Positions 1-7,207 of a stretch of 7,239 nucleotides of DNA are shown piece after piece; the first letter of the stretch is position 1; each line of letters begins with the position of its first letter. Made by a program: the position numbers and the translations under genes. The DNA is from an uncultured Desulfovibrionaceae bacterium. GTDB lineage: Bacteria > Desulfobacterota > Desulfovibrionia > Desulfovibrionales > Desulfovibrionaceae. Location of the stretch: the NCBI GenBank assembly GCA_947178315.1, contig CAMWXW010000028.1, forward strand, positions 1 to 7,239. Direction: 5' to 3'. The notes beneath the pieces are model-generated. The model was not told the origin of the DNA and did no database searches. It saw only the letters and a program-made list of their open reading frames with translations.

Positions 1-5
1 TTTTT

Positions 6-75
6 AATGATACTGCGACCACCTAGATCTACACCTCTGTATTAGTCGGCAGCGTCAGATGTTTATAATATACAT
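6..75 (+). other. Residual Illumina Nextera adapter (non-biological)
   Basis: This stretch reads as a sequencing adapter, not genome. Bases 6-34 match the 29-base P5 flow-cell sequence at 27 positions (mismatches at 14 and 24, both G to T). Bases 35-42 are one mismatch (39) from the i5 index I remember as S502/N502. Bases 43-75 match the 33-base Nextera Read 1 primer/Tn5 mosaic end at 28 positions, with mismatches at 44 (C to A) and at 63, 69, 71 and 75 (all G to T). The order P5, index, mosaic end, insert is that of a Nextera fragment, so true sequence begins about base 76. The short T run at 1-5 is probably also artefact. The match is from memory of the adapter sequence, but the long co-linear identity makes chance very unlikely. 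Confidence 0.96.
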
Positions 76-113
76 ATATAATATGAGAAGTGCATGCAGA
101 TATGATATTCTCT

Positions 114-145
114 AAAATACCCTCCTATCCTCTTTATGAGGTATT
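114..145 (-). terminator. Possible weak intrinsic terminator after bioB
   Basis: Bases 138-145 and 116-124 form an inverted repeat (eight pairs with one bulged base, 13-base loop) starting about 9 nt past the bioB stop. On the minus strand the 3' arm runs into only four U residues (117-114), so it would be a weak terminator. If real, it makes bioB the last gene of its transcript. The sequence beyond it, down to the adapter junction at about 76, shows no gene start. Confidence 0.35.
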
Positions 146-154
146 ACTCTCTTA

Positions 155-1093
155 TTACTCTTCGAATACCAAATTTAAGCGTGTTAATAACATTTTATCA
201 TTTTCTATTTTTGTATTTGATGTTGTAAGAAGTGTATCTCCAACAAAAATAGAATTCGCTCCAGCAAAAAAGCAGAGTGCTTGCATTGTATCTTCCATAG
301 AAGAGCGTCCTGCAGAAAGACGAATATAACTTGTAGGCATCATAATACGCGCAAGTGCTATCGTACGGATAAAGTCAAATGGATCAATAGAAGGTGCATC
401 TTGTAAGGGCGTATGTGGTATTGGTACAAGCTTATTGATTGGGATTGACTGAGGTGGGACTGGCAAATTTGCTAATATAGTCAACATATGTATCCTATCA
501 TCATTTGTTTCTCCAAGACCCAATATACCACCTGAACATACTCGAATACCTGCTTTTTGAACAATACGTATAGTCTCAATTCTATCTTCAAATGTACGTG
601 TTGTTATTATATTTTTATAGTAGTGAGGAGAAGTATCTACATTATGGTTATAGTAATCAAGACCTGCATCTGCAAGTCTATTCGCTTCATCTTGTGTCAA
701 CATACCAAGTGTCGCACATGTCTCTAAACCAAGCTCCTTTACTATACCAATACTTTCACAGACAAAATCTAAATCATCTCCATCTGGACGCCTTCCTGAA
801 GCCCCCATACAAAATCGTGTTGCTCCACATTCTTTGGCACGCAACGCTTTTTCACGAATCTCTTCTTGAGTCACTTGAACAGATGTATGAGAGCCATAAC
901 GAGATGATTGAGAACAGTAAGAGCAATCTTCTGGACACTTCCCTGTTTTGATAGAAAGGAGTGAACTTGCTTGAATTCTATTACCTGGAAAATGCTCCCT
1001 ATGCACTGTATGAGACTTATATAATAAATCCATAAAAGGTAATGAAAAGAGACTCTTTGCTTCTTCGACTGTATACTGTGTGCGTATTGACAT
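155..1093 (-). CDS. bioB: Biotin synthase BioB
   Basis: BioB is a cytosolic radical-SAM enzyme that converts dethiobiotin to biotin, the last step of the pathway, using its [2Fe-2S] cluster as the sulfur donor. The 312-residue product carries the CxxxCxxC motif at C53, C57 and C60 that binds the [4Fe-4S]/SAM cluster. The second-cluster ligands are all visible: C95 (in RFCMGA), C126, C186 (in VCSGG) and R258 (in YIRLSAGR). The family block YYNHNVDTSP is at 147-156. From memory it resembles the E. coli enzyme along almost its whole length but stops about 30 residues earlier, losing only the poorly conserved tail. The ATG at 1093 has an AGGAG ribosome site at 1108-1104, a rather long 10 nt away. 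The gene is divergent from bioF with a 48-bp spacer. bioA and bioD are not in the window. No frameshift or missing key residue is visible. Confidence 0.97.
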   Translation of the reverse strand: MSIRTQYTVEEAKSLFSLPFMDLLYKSHTVHREHFPGNRIQASSLLSIKTGKCPEDCSYCSQSSRYGSHTSVQVTQEEIREKALRAKECGATRFCMGASGRRPDGDDLDFVCESIGIVKELGLETCATLGMLTQDEANRLADAGLDYYNHNVDTSPHYYKNIITTRTFEDRIETIRIVQKAGIRVCSGGILGLGETNDDRIHMLTILANLPVPPQSIPINKLVPIPHTPLQDAPSIDPFDFIRTIALARIMMPTSYIRLSAGRSSMEDTMQALCFFAGANSIFVGDTLLTTSNTKIENDKMLLTRLNLVFEE

Positions 1094-1115
1094 ATCTATA
1101 CTGCTCCTATACTAT
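1087..1115 (+). promoter_or_regulatory. Candidate sigma70 promoter for bioF
   Basis: A perfect -35 hexamer TTGACA (1087-1092) is followed, after 17 bp, by TACTAT (1110-1115, four of six consensus bases). Transcription would start near 1122 and give a leader of about 20 nt carrying the AGGAGA ribosome site at 1130-1135. The -35 overlaps the bioB start codon (1091-1093), so polymerase or a repressor bound here would also affect bioB. I could not find an equally good bioB promoter. Confidence 0.5.
1096..1113. repeat. Tandem 7-bp direct repeat in the bioB-bioF spacer
   Basis: The heptamer CTATACT occurs at 1096-1102 and again at 1107-1113, exactly 11 bp apart, about one helical turn. Both copies lie between or on the proposed bioF -35 and -10 elements. 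Direct repeats on one helix face can be operator half-sites, but in A+T-rich DNA a chance origin is possible. No regulator is assigned. Confidence 0.35.
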
Positions 1116-1141
1116 GACCATCTACACGCAGGAGATATATA

Positions 1142-2287
1142 ATGGAATATACCAAGTTATATACGCAATATCTACAGAAATTGCAAGAAAAGAAAATCTA
1201 TAGAACAATTCCAGAAAGTGGTATACGAACTCCTACACTTGACTTTTCACATAATGATTATCTTGGGCTTTCTAAGAATAAACACTGTCTTGATGAAGGA
1301 TATCGTATTGCTCAAGAATATGGCATCGGCTCAACAGGTTCACGACTTCTATCAGGCTCATTTCCACTCATGACACACTTTGAAAATCAGATAGCACTCG
1401 ATAAACATACAGAAAAAGCCTTACTCTTCTCAACAGGATATCAAGCAAATAGCACAGTATTAGCACAATTACTCAATACAAAGGTAGTGCCTAAGAAAAC
1501 GATTGTCTTTTTTGATAAAGCAAACCATGCAAGCCTATATCATGCTCTTTTTATTAGTGATGTCTCATACAAGCGATTTGCTCATAATGATATCAATGCA
1601 CTATGTGAACTCATTGAACAATATAGTGATGAGTATGATGCTCGATTTCTTGTTGTAGAAAGTATTTATGGAATGGACGGAGATAAAGCTCCTCTTGAAG
1701 CATATATTTCTCTATGCAAAGAACACAATATATTTCTGTATATTGATGAAGCACACGCGACAGGTCTTTTTGGAGAAAGAGGATACGGACTCTCTACAAA
1801 TCACGATCTTTCAGGAATAGAATATTGTATTATGGGAACATTTAGTAAAGCACTCGGGGGAATGGGTGCTTATATTGCCTCAAATACACACGTGATTGAC
1901 TATCTCATCTCTACATGTGGTGGATTTATTTATTCAACCTCACTCTCTCCTTTTCTTATAGGTGCAATGTTTTCAGCATGGCAACTCATTCCACAGTTTG
2001 AACAAGAGAGAATCAGAATTCTACGGAATGCACAGATATTACGGCAAGGCATTATACAATATGGCTATGATACAACACATGACTCTACTCATATTGTACC
2101 ACTTATATCACATAGCATAGAACACATCCAATCCCTTTATTCTCTCTTACAGAACCATGGTATCCATGTCTCCTGTATCCGTCCACCTACTGTCCCACCT
2201 AATGCACCAAGATTACGCTTTGCTACTAATATATTTCATACTCAAGAAGATATTGAGTATGTTCTTCACATTTTACAAAAAGCATAA
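1142..2287 (+). CDS. bioF: 8-amino-7-oxononanoate synthase BioF
   Basis: BioF is a PLP-dependent alpha-oxoamine synthase that decarboxylatively condenses L-alanine with pimeloyl-ACP or pimeloyl-CoA to form 8-amino-7-oxononanoate (KAPA), the first step of biotin ring assembly. The 381-residue length is normal for the family. Visible landmarks in order are the N-terminal FSHNDYLGLS (35-44), the glycine-rich GIGSTGSRLLSG (61-72), FSTGYQAN (96-103) whose aromatic residue stacks near PLP, H129 in DKANHAS, E173/S174, the DEAHATG block with D202 and H205, and the PLP-binding lysine K236 in TFSKALGG. Related enzymes (Kbl, HemA, serine palmitoyltransferase) share this fold. The bioB neighbour and the close match to BioF motifs favour BioF. 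The ATG at 1142 follows AGGAGA (1130-1135) at 6 nt. The gene runs alone on the plus strand and converges on the gene ending at 2344. Confidence 0.95.
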   Translation: MEYTKLYTQYLQKLQEKKIYRTIPESGIRTPTLDFSHNDYLGLSKNKHCLDEGYRIAQEYGIGSTGSRLLSGSFPLMTHFENQIALDKHTEKALLFSTGYQANSTVLAQLLNTKVVPKKTIVFFDKANHASLYHALFISDVSYKRFAHNDINALCELIEQYSDEYDARFLVVESIYGMDGDKAPLEAYISLCKEHNIFLYIDEAHATGLFGERGYGLSTNHDLSGIEYCIMGTFSKALGGMGAYIASNTHVIDYLISTCGGFIYSTSLSPFLIGAMFSAWQLIPQFEQERIRILRNAQILRQGIIQYGYDTTHDSTHIVPLISHSIEHIQSLYSLLQNHGIHVSCIRPPTVPPNAPRLRFATNIFHTQEDIEYVLHILQKA

Positions 2288-2343
2288 CAGAACAAGAATA
2301 CTCTCACAAAAGTACAGAGTGCTTCTATATTTATGAAAAAAAG

Positions 2344-3189
2344 TTACTCTTCTATAATACTTATTTCACTCTCTGTAGAGCTATGATGGGGTACAGATGC
2401 TTTTGCTTGTATTTTTATATTTCTATCTTCAGTAGGCTCCTCAATATCTGCCATAAAGAAGAATCCATGTTGATTATGCAACTGTAACACTTTTGACATA
2501 CTTGCTATTAGCATCTCACGCATAGTTGGTTCTATTTTCAATGACAGAGGAAAAGAACACATCAGTATTCCTTTATGAAATCTAAACATATCTTGTTGCA
2601 TGTCCTCTGGAACAATATCGTTCAAAGTAGATTTAAGGTCTTTTAGTAATTTTTCTTTATCATCTTCTCCATTTTGATCTTGGTGTGTTTTTACATCTCC
2701 ATCATTGGTAACTATCTCCATTAAATCAGATGTAAGCTTAGTATATACTGTACTTAAAAGCGTATCCATCATACTTTTCTTGCTTTTAGGAACACGACAT
2801 TGTACATTCAAGTCTATACTCAATGGTAGCGAAGAAGAGATACTACATTCTTCTAAGGATAGTGTAATCCCTATTCCCCTACTTAGATATGTTTTCATCT
2901 CATTCTGAAGAGCTGCTTGTAGTCTTTGTCTTATGATATTAGGAAGAGCTGATGGCTGTGTAGAGGGAGTCTTTGTTCTTACTGTTGTACTATCTTGAGG
3001 GAGTAAAGGACTAGAGCCATTAGTGAATGGATTCGTGCTATCTAAGGGTAAAATAGATGCTCTCTTTTTACTTCTACTACTTGGGATACCGCTCTCAGAA
3101 CCTCTATAATCAATTATATCTTGCTCGCCGATTATATCAGAACATATAGACGATCTACTCATTGAACCTACTTCAGAGATAGTAGCCAT
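2344..3189 (-). CDS. Hypothetical protein, Ser/Thr-rich N-terminus
   Basis: I do not recognise this 281-residue protein. The frame is open upstream to a TTG at 3201, but the ATG at 3189 is preferred because GAGG lies about 6 nt ahead of it (and overlaps the TTG). Residues 1-80 are rich in Ser, Thr and Pro with short basic patches (SRSKKR near 39-44) and look disordered. From about 84 on there are alternating amphipathic helical and beta-like stretches, a charged acidic segment (about 161-185), and an acidic C-terminus ending SEISIIEE. Two segments look alike: residues 118-152 (SLPLSIDL followed by a helix) and 210-237 (SFPLSLKI followed by a helix), suggesting an internal duplication. There is no signal peptide, membrane helix or glycine-aspartate RTX repeat. 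It lies 3' of the type I secretion operon but beyond a probable terminator, so it likely has its own promoter. A TTGTAT/TATTAT pair at 3253-3223 exists, but its 19-bp spacing is poor. Being a secreted or host-directed protein is speculation. Confidence 0.75.
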   Translation of the reverse strand: MATISEVGSMSRSSICSDIIGEQDIIDYRGSESGIPSSRSKKRASILPLDSTNPFTNGSSPLLPQDSTTVRTKTPSTQPSALPNIIRQRLQAALQNEMKTYLSRGIGITLSLEECSISSSLPLSIDLNVQCRVPKSKKSMMDTLLSTVYTKLTSDLMEIVTNDGDVKTHQDQNGEDDKEKLLKDLKSTLNDIVPEDMQQDMFRFHKGILMCSFPLSLKIEPTMREMLIASMSKVLQLHNQHGFFFMADIEEPTEDRNIKIQAKASVPHHSSTESEISIIEE

Positions 3190-3261
3190 AGACACCCTCA
3201 ATATATGAAATGAATCTTATAGATAATATTAAGTCATCTTTATTCATATACAAGGAAGTGA

Positions 3262-3332
3262 CAAAGAAAAGCTCTCTAATGTGCTTTATTCTTTCTTATT
3301 CTTATAAGAAAAGGAAAAACACAATCAGAGAG
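3262..3332 (-). terminator. Intrinsic terminator of the type I secretion operon
   Basis: Starting 6 nt after the stop codon of the fusion-protein gene, the minus strand forms a long imperfect hairpin. The outer stem pairs 3332-3320 with 3283-3272 (CUCUCU with AGAGAG, then a GUG/CAC block with one bulge). An inner A+U stem is centred on the perfect 12-bp palindrome TTCTTATAAGAA near 3299-3310. It is followed by a U-rich run (CUUUUCUUUG, 3271-3262). The arrangement is that of a rho-independent terminator, although the U run is interrupted. Confidence 0.55.
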
Positions 3333-3338
3333 AAGACT

Positions 3339-4961
3339 TTATCGTTCAGATAACGCTTGGCTTTTCGCTTTAAGTATTGGCTTAAGCAAATAATCTAGGA
3401 TAGTTCGACTACCAGTTAAAATATCTACAGTCGCTGTCATACCAGGAATGATTGGCAACGTTTCGCCTCGACCTTTAATAACATTACTATCTGTTCGCAA
3501 TGTAACAAGATAATAGAATTCACCTCTTCTATCTTCTAAGGTGTCTGCACTTATTTGTTCCACTGTTGCATCAAGTCCACCATAAATGGAATAGTCAAAG
3601 GAACTCACTTTTACAACGGCACGTTGTCCTGGGTGAATAAAACCTCTATCTTGTGGATTGATACGAGCTTCTACAAGAAGTGTATCATCAAGTGGAACAA
3701 GTTCCATTATTGTTTCACCCGGTTTAATTACTCCCCCAGCTGTTCGTATGAGGATACGCTTTACAGTTGCTTGAAGTGGTGAGCGTATTTCAAGACGAGC
3801 AACTCTATCTCCTCCAGTCGCTATTGCTTCTCGAGCAGAGGTAAGTTCAAGCTCATATTTCGTGAGATCAGCAAGTGCTTGAGCCCGTATCTCTGATTTA
3901 CGTAATTCTATTCGTTGCTTCGCTTCAGCAATTCCAGACTCTACACGAGATAAGCTAATAGTTGAACTTGATATCTCACCTTCTAAGTCTACAATTTTTT
4001 GTTCTAAGGCTAGATAATCTACCCTAGAGTAAATACCCTGATTCAACAGAGGACGGGCTATATTACGCTGTTCTTTTGCAAGAGCTAAACTCTGCTTTGC
4101 ACGCTGAATATTATTTTGTACCTCCCGTTGTTCTTGCACTCTTTGTTTTAACTGATTATCCAAGACTAAGAGTTCAGATTCCATTTTTGCTCGGGCTGAT
4201 GCCAATATCTCATTTTGATGTGCAATAACATTGGGGGCTTTTTCTTGCAATTCTTCAGGATACTGTGGTGCTCTATCATCTAAAAATGCACGGAGTTGTG
4301 CAACTGCTCCCATACTCTCATAGTATTGACTTAATTTATCTTTATAGAAACTCTCGGCAGACTGATTGTTGATTGTTGCTAATATTTGTCCTTTTTGTAC
4401 AACATCTCCATCTTGAACAAGGATTTGCTCTAAAATACCACCTTCTAAGTTTTGAATTTCTTGTGTTCGCTGAGATGCTATGATTTGCCCTGTTCCACGA
4501 GTTACTTGATCAATAACAGCAAAATGAGCCCAGACTAGAAAAATGATAATGAAGAGAACAGCCGATGAAGAAAGAATAAATGCAAAGGGGTGTCCTTTAC
4601 GATAAATTGCAGCATCAACATCCGTCATAAATTCTAAATTATCTCTATCTATTTTAGGACGTACAGCAGGTTGTGCAGGCTTTTTCACAGCAATAGTTTG
4701 CTCTTGAGCTTTATCTCCTTGTTCCTTAGTCTTCTCACTTTTTTTTACTAGCTTATCCTCTTTTTTAGGGGTAAGTTGTGGTTTTGGCATCTCTCGAGTA
4801 GAAGGTTCTTTTTTACCTATAGGTGGTAGGTTATTCTCGTCCTTATTTGTACCTGATGCACCTTTTTTCTTTTTCTTACCTATAGACGGCACAGGAACTT
4901 TTTCTCGTATGCCTCGTTTAGATTGTAGATTAGGCAAATTATGTATACCTTCATTTACCAT
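3339..4961 (-). CDS. HlyD-family type I secretion membrane fusion protein
   Basis: This is the periplasmic adaptor of a type I secretion system, which joins the inner-membrane ABC exporter to a TolC-like outer-membrane channel. The 540-residue protein has a cytoplasmic N-terminus of about 125 residues, one transmembrane helix (about 126-149), the first lipoyl-like half with the family pattern EIQNLEGGILEQILVQDGD (168-186), a long coiled-coil hairpin (about 250-385), the second lipoyl half (390-423, IRSPLQATVKRI), a beta-barrel region (428-480), and the C-terminal block PGMTATVDILTGSRTILDYL (506-525) typical of HlyD/AprE/LapC-type proteins. The N-terminal tail is unusually long and basic: 21 lysines in the first 100 residues, with PxIGKK occurring twice (25-30 and 46-51). 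Usual members have much shorter tails. The ATG at 4961 has AGGA 8 nt upstream, inside the 15-bp gap after the ABC gene, so the two are co-transcribed. Confidence 0.93.
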   Translation of the reverse strand: MVNEGIHNLPNLQSKRGIREKVPVPSIGKKKKKGASGTNKDENNLPPIGKKEPSTREMPKPQLTPKKEDKLVKKSEKTKEQGDKAQEQTIAVKKPAQPAVRPKIDRDNLEFMTDVDAAIYRKGHPFAFILSSSAVLFIIIFLVWAHFAVIDQVTRGTGQIIASQRTQEIQNLEGGILEQILVQDGDVVQKGQILATINNQSAESFYKDKLSQYYESMGAVAQLRAFLDDRAPQYPEELQEKAPNVIAHQNEILASARAKMESELLVLDNQLKQRVQEQREVQNNIQRAKQSLALAKEQRNIARPLLNQGIYSRVDYLALEQKIVDLEGEISSSTISLSRVESGIAEAKQRIELRKSEIRAQALADLTKYELELTSAREAIATGGDRVARLEIRSPLQATVKRILIRTAGGVIKPGETIMELVPLDDTLLVEARINPQDRGFIHPGQRAVVKVSSFDYSIYGGLDATVEQISADTLEDRRGEFYYLVTLRTDSNVIKGRGETLPIIPGMTATVDILTGSRTILDYLLKPILKAKSQALSER

Positions 4962-4976
4962 ATAGCACTTCCTTCT

Positions 4977-7166
4977 CTATCGCCCAGCTGTTCTCACCTT
5001 ATCTTTACGTAAAGAATCCAATACCACTTGCTTTGGACCATCAGCTACAATAGTACCATTATCTACAATAATAAGTCTATCTACAAGATCCAACATAGAG
5101 GGACGATGGGTAATTATAACTATTGTTTTATGCTCTATCACACTACGCAATCTATTTTTTAATAACTCTTCAGATGTATGATCCATATTACTACTTGGTT
5201 CATCTAAGATCAATACGTCAGAATCCAATAAGAGAGCACGTGCTATTGCTACAGATTGACGTTGTCCACCAGAAAGATTCATACCTCGCTCGCCTACCAT
5301 GAGTCCGAAACCTGCTGGAGATAGTTTCACAAAATCTGTGACTCCAGCTATTGTAGCTGCACGCAGTATCATATTATCATCTGCATTATGAACACCAATA
5401 GCTATATTATCTCTCACTGTGCCATAGAAGAGATAATTATCTTGAGAGACAAAGCCAACACGAGGGCGAAGCTCACTTATATCTAATTGTCGGATATCGA
5501 CTCCTCCAAACTTTACAGAGCCTTCTTGAGGCTGATATAGACCAACAGCAAGCCGACCTATTGTCGATTTCCCAGAGCCCATTTTTCCAAGTATTCCGAC
5601 CTTTTCTCCTGCACGTATCTGAAAATTAAGATTATGTAGAGTATCTTTTTCTGATTTTGGATAGCGAAAGGAAACATTCTCAAATGTAATAGAAGGCTCA
5701 AGAGGGCCAAAGTCCACATAGGATTTATCTGTTGGACGTTCTACAGGCAACTCCATAAGTGTATCGAGTGATTTCAGTGCCATACGAGAATGGTGTAATC
5801 GGCTGATAAGAGAAGCTACTTGACTAAGAGGTGCCATTGCTCGTGTTGCAAGCATATTACAGGCTATCAAAGCTCCCATAGACATCAATCCTTCAGATAT
5901 TCTATAGACACTCCATATAACAATAATCACACTCACGAATTGAGTTACAAAAATAGACATTGTCATAGAGAGATTGGCTAATGCTTTGATGCGAGAGTTC
6001 GAAATAGCATTTCTTCCTACTATTCTCTCCCATGTATCCTGCATTCTTCCCTCTGCTTGGCTGAGTTTTACTGTTTCAAGCCCGTTGATTATCTCAACCA
6101 TGAGAGCATTTTTTTGCATACCTTCTTTATACCCAGACTCCATGATGCGTTGAAAAGGAAAGTGAATAATAAGCCCAAAGATAACGACAAAAGGGATAGC
6201 TATTGCAGGCACAAGAACAATAGGACCACCGATAAGAAAAATAACAAATAAAAAGATACATAAAAAGGGAAGATCTATCAATGTTAACAACGTAGATGAA
6301 CCAAAGAATTCACGTAGAGACTCAAACTCTTTTAGGTTATTTGCTATAGAGCCCGTTGAATCTGGCTTCATATCCATACGCATACCCATGACTTGTTGCA
6401 TGAGTTTACTTGCAAGAATAACATCGGCATTTCTTCCTGCAATATCCACAAAATAGCTACGTAGATTTTTTAGGATAAAATCAAAGATATACGCAAGAGC
6501 TATACCTATCCCTAACACCCACAATGTATCAAAGGCCTTATTGGGAACTACTCTATCATAGACATTCATTGTAAATAACGGTGTCCCAAGTGTGATGAGG
6601 TTTAATACTAAGCTTGCTATCACAACATGTTTATAGATAGGTAAGTAGTTCAAAAGAACATCCCAGAACCAACGCTTGGATTGAAGAAGTTTTATATCAC
6701 TAACCCGTTTATCCAATTGGGCTTCTGGCTTAACAAAAAGAGTATAGCCTATGTATTCTTCCTCTAACTTAGCAAGTGGGATTGTTTGAGGTGCAGGCCC
6801 AACCTCTGGAAAAATAACAGTCGCTTCACTATTATTATATTCTGTTAAGACACATGCTTGATTATTATGCAATAAAAGAATACAAGGCAATGTTAATTGT
6901 GAGATATCTGATATACGCCGTTTTGCCACAAGCTTTGCACGCATACCTGCATTTCTTGCTGCACGTATACATGCTGCTGTTGTCATTGCAGACTCTTTTG
7001 TAGGGATACCAGCCATGAGATAACGTGCTGATATAGATTTACCATGAATCCTAAATATAATACTAAGACACCCTATAAGAGGAGGGGTATAATCTACCTC
7101 ACTAGGACGGACAGATGATATCTCCTGAACTATATTTTCGGCATTGTGTTGCATTCTATTTCCCAT
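4977..7166 (-). CDS. Type I secretion ABC transporter with C39-like domain
   Basis: This is the inner-membrane ATPase/permease of a type I secretion system, moving an unfolded protein from cytosol to exterior in one step. The 729-residue protein has three parts. Residues about 25-150 are a C39-peptidase-like domain without the catalytic triad: C33 aligns with the second, non-catalytic cysteine of the family block, and the usual His and Asp positions are A104 and the P120/E121 area. The membrane domain follows (about 165-440, roughly six helices, e.g. 178-200, 215-232, 291-311, 315-335, 403-421). The nucleotide-binding domain is complete: Walker A at 527-535 with K533, Q-loop Q575, signature LSGGQ 631-635, Walker B ending D655-E656, and switch H687. 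It resembles LapB/LssB-type exporters of large RTX adhesins and toxins. The first ATG (7166) lacks a good ribosome site. The fifth codon, ATG at 7154, has GGGA 6 nt upstream and may be the true start. No substrate gene is visible. Confidence 0.93.
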   Translation of the reverse strand: MGNRMQHNAENIVQEISSVRPSEVDYTPPLIGCLSIIFRIHGKSISARYLMAGIPTKESAMTTAACIRAARNAGMRAKLVAKRRISDISQLTLPCILLLHNNQACVLTEYNNSEATVIFPEVGPAPQTIPLAKLEEEYIGYTLFVKPEAQLDKRVSDIKLLQSKRWFWDVLLNYLPIYKHVVIASLVLNLITLGTPLFTMNVYDRVVPNKAFDTLWVLGIGIALAYIFDFILKNLRSYFVDIAGRNADVILASKLMQQVMGMRMDMKPDSTGSIANNLKEFESLREFFGSSTLLTLIDLPFLCIFLFVIFLIGGPIVLVPAIAIPFVVIFGLIIHFPFQRIMESGYKEGMQKNALMVEIINGLETVKLSQAEGRMQDTWERIVGRNAISNSRIKALANLSMTMSIFVTQFVSVIIVIWSVYRISEGLMSMGALIACNMLATRAMAPLSQVASLISRLHHSRMALKSLDTLMELPVERPTDKSYVDFGPLEPSITFENVSFRYPKSEKDTLHNLNFQIRAGEKVGILGKMGSGKSTIGRLAVGLYQPQEGSVKFGGVDIRQLDISELRPRVGFVSQDNYLFYGTVRDNIAIGVHNADDNMILRAATIAGVTDFVKLSPAGFGLMVGERGMNLSGGQRQSVAIARALLLDSDVLILDEPSSNMDHTSEELLKNRLRSVIEHKTIVIITHRPSMLDLVDRLIIVDNGTIVADGPKQVVLDSLRKDKVRTAGR

Positions 7167-7176
7167 ATAATGCTTT

Positions 7177-7192
7177 AGATGTATCTACATCT
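7177..7192. promoter_or_regulatory. Perfect inverted repeat upstream of the secretion operon
   Basis: AGATGTA and TACATCT form a perfect 7+7 bp inverted repeat with a 2-bp centre, 10 bp upstream of the annotated ABC-transporter start. The dyad size suits a dimeric regulator binding near the transcription start or leader. A small RNA hairpin is an alternative. Function is inferred only from symmetry and position. Confidence 0.35.
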
Positions 7193-7207
7193 CTCTTTAA
7201 GAATGAC

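Noticed and set aside
111..126. Perfect AGGAGG on the minus strand downstream of bioB, suggesting another gene start
   Set aside because: No ATG, GTG or TTG lies 5-12 nt after it, and the sequence is cut by the adapter about 45 bp on. It also forms part of the possible terminator stem.
90..329. Plus-strand frame of 79 codons at the left end
   Set aside because: It begins just after the adapter junction, overlaps the bioB 3' end on the opposite strand and has no ribosome site or recognisable protein pattern.
592..951. Plus-strand frame of 119 codons inside bioB
   Set aside because: It lies wholly antisense to conserved BioB motifs. Its His/Leu/Tyr-rich composition is what the reverse strand of that gene would give.
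2288..2343. Terminator between the convergent bioF and hypothetical gene
   Set aside because: There is a 5-bp ACTCT/AGAGT stem and, on the minus strand, a T7 run right after the stop codon. No stable hairpin abuts the T run in either direction, so I cannot support a terminator.
2344..3189. Hypothetical protein as an RTX-type type I substrate
   Set aside because: It has no GGxGxDxxx repeats, is small, and is separated from the secretion operon by a probable terminator. Adjacency alone is not enough to call it.
6057..6251. Plus-strand frame of 64 codons in the ABC gene
   Set aside because: It is antisense to the transporter membrane domain, has low-complexity Lys/Asn composition and no ribosome site.
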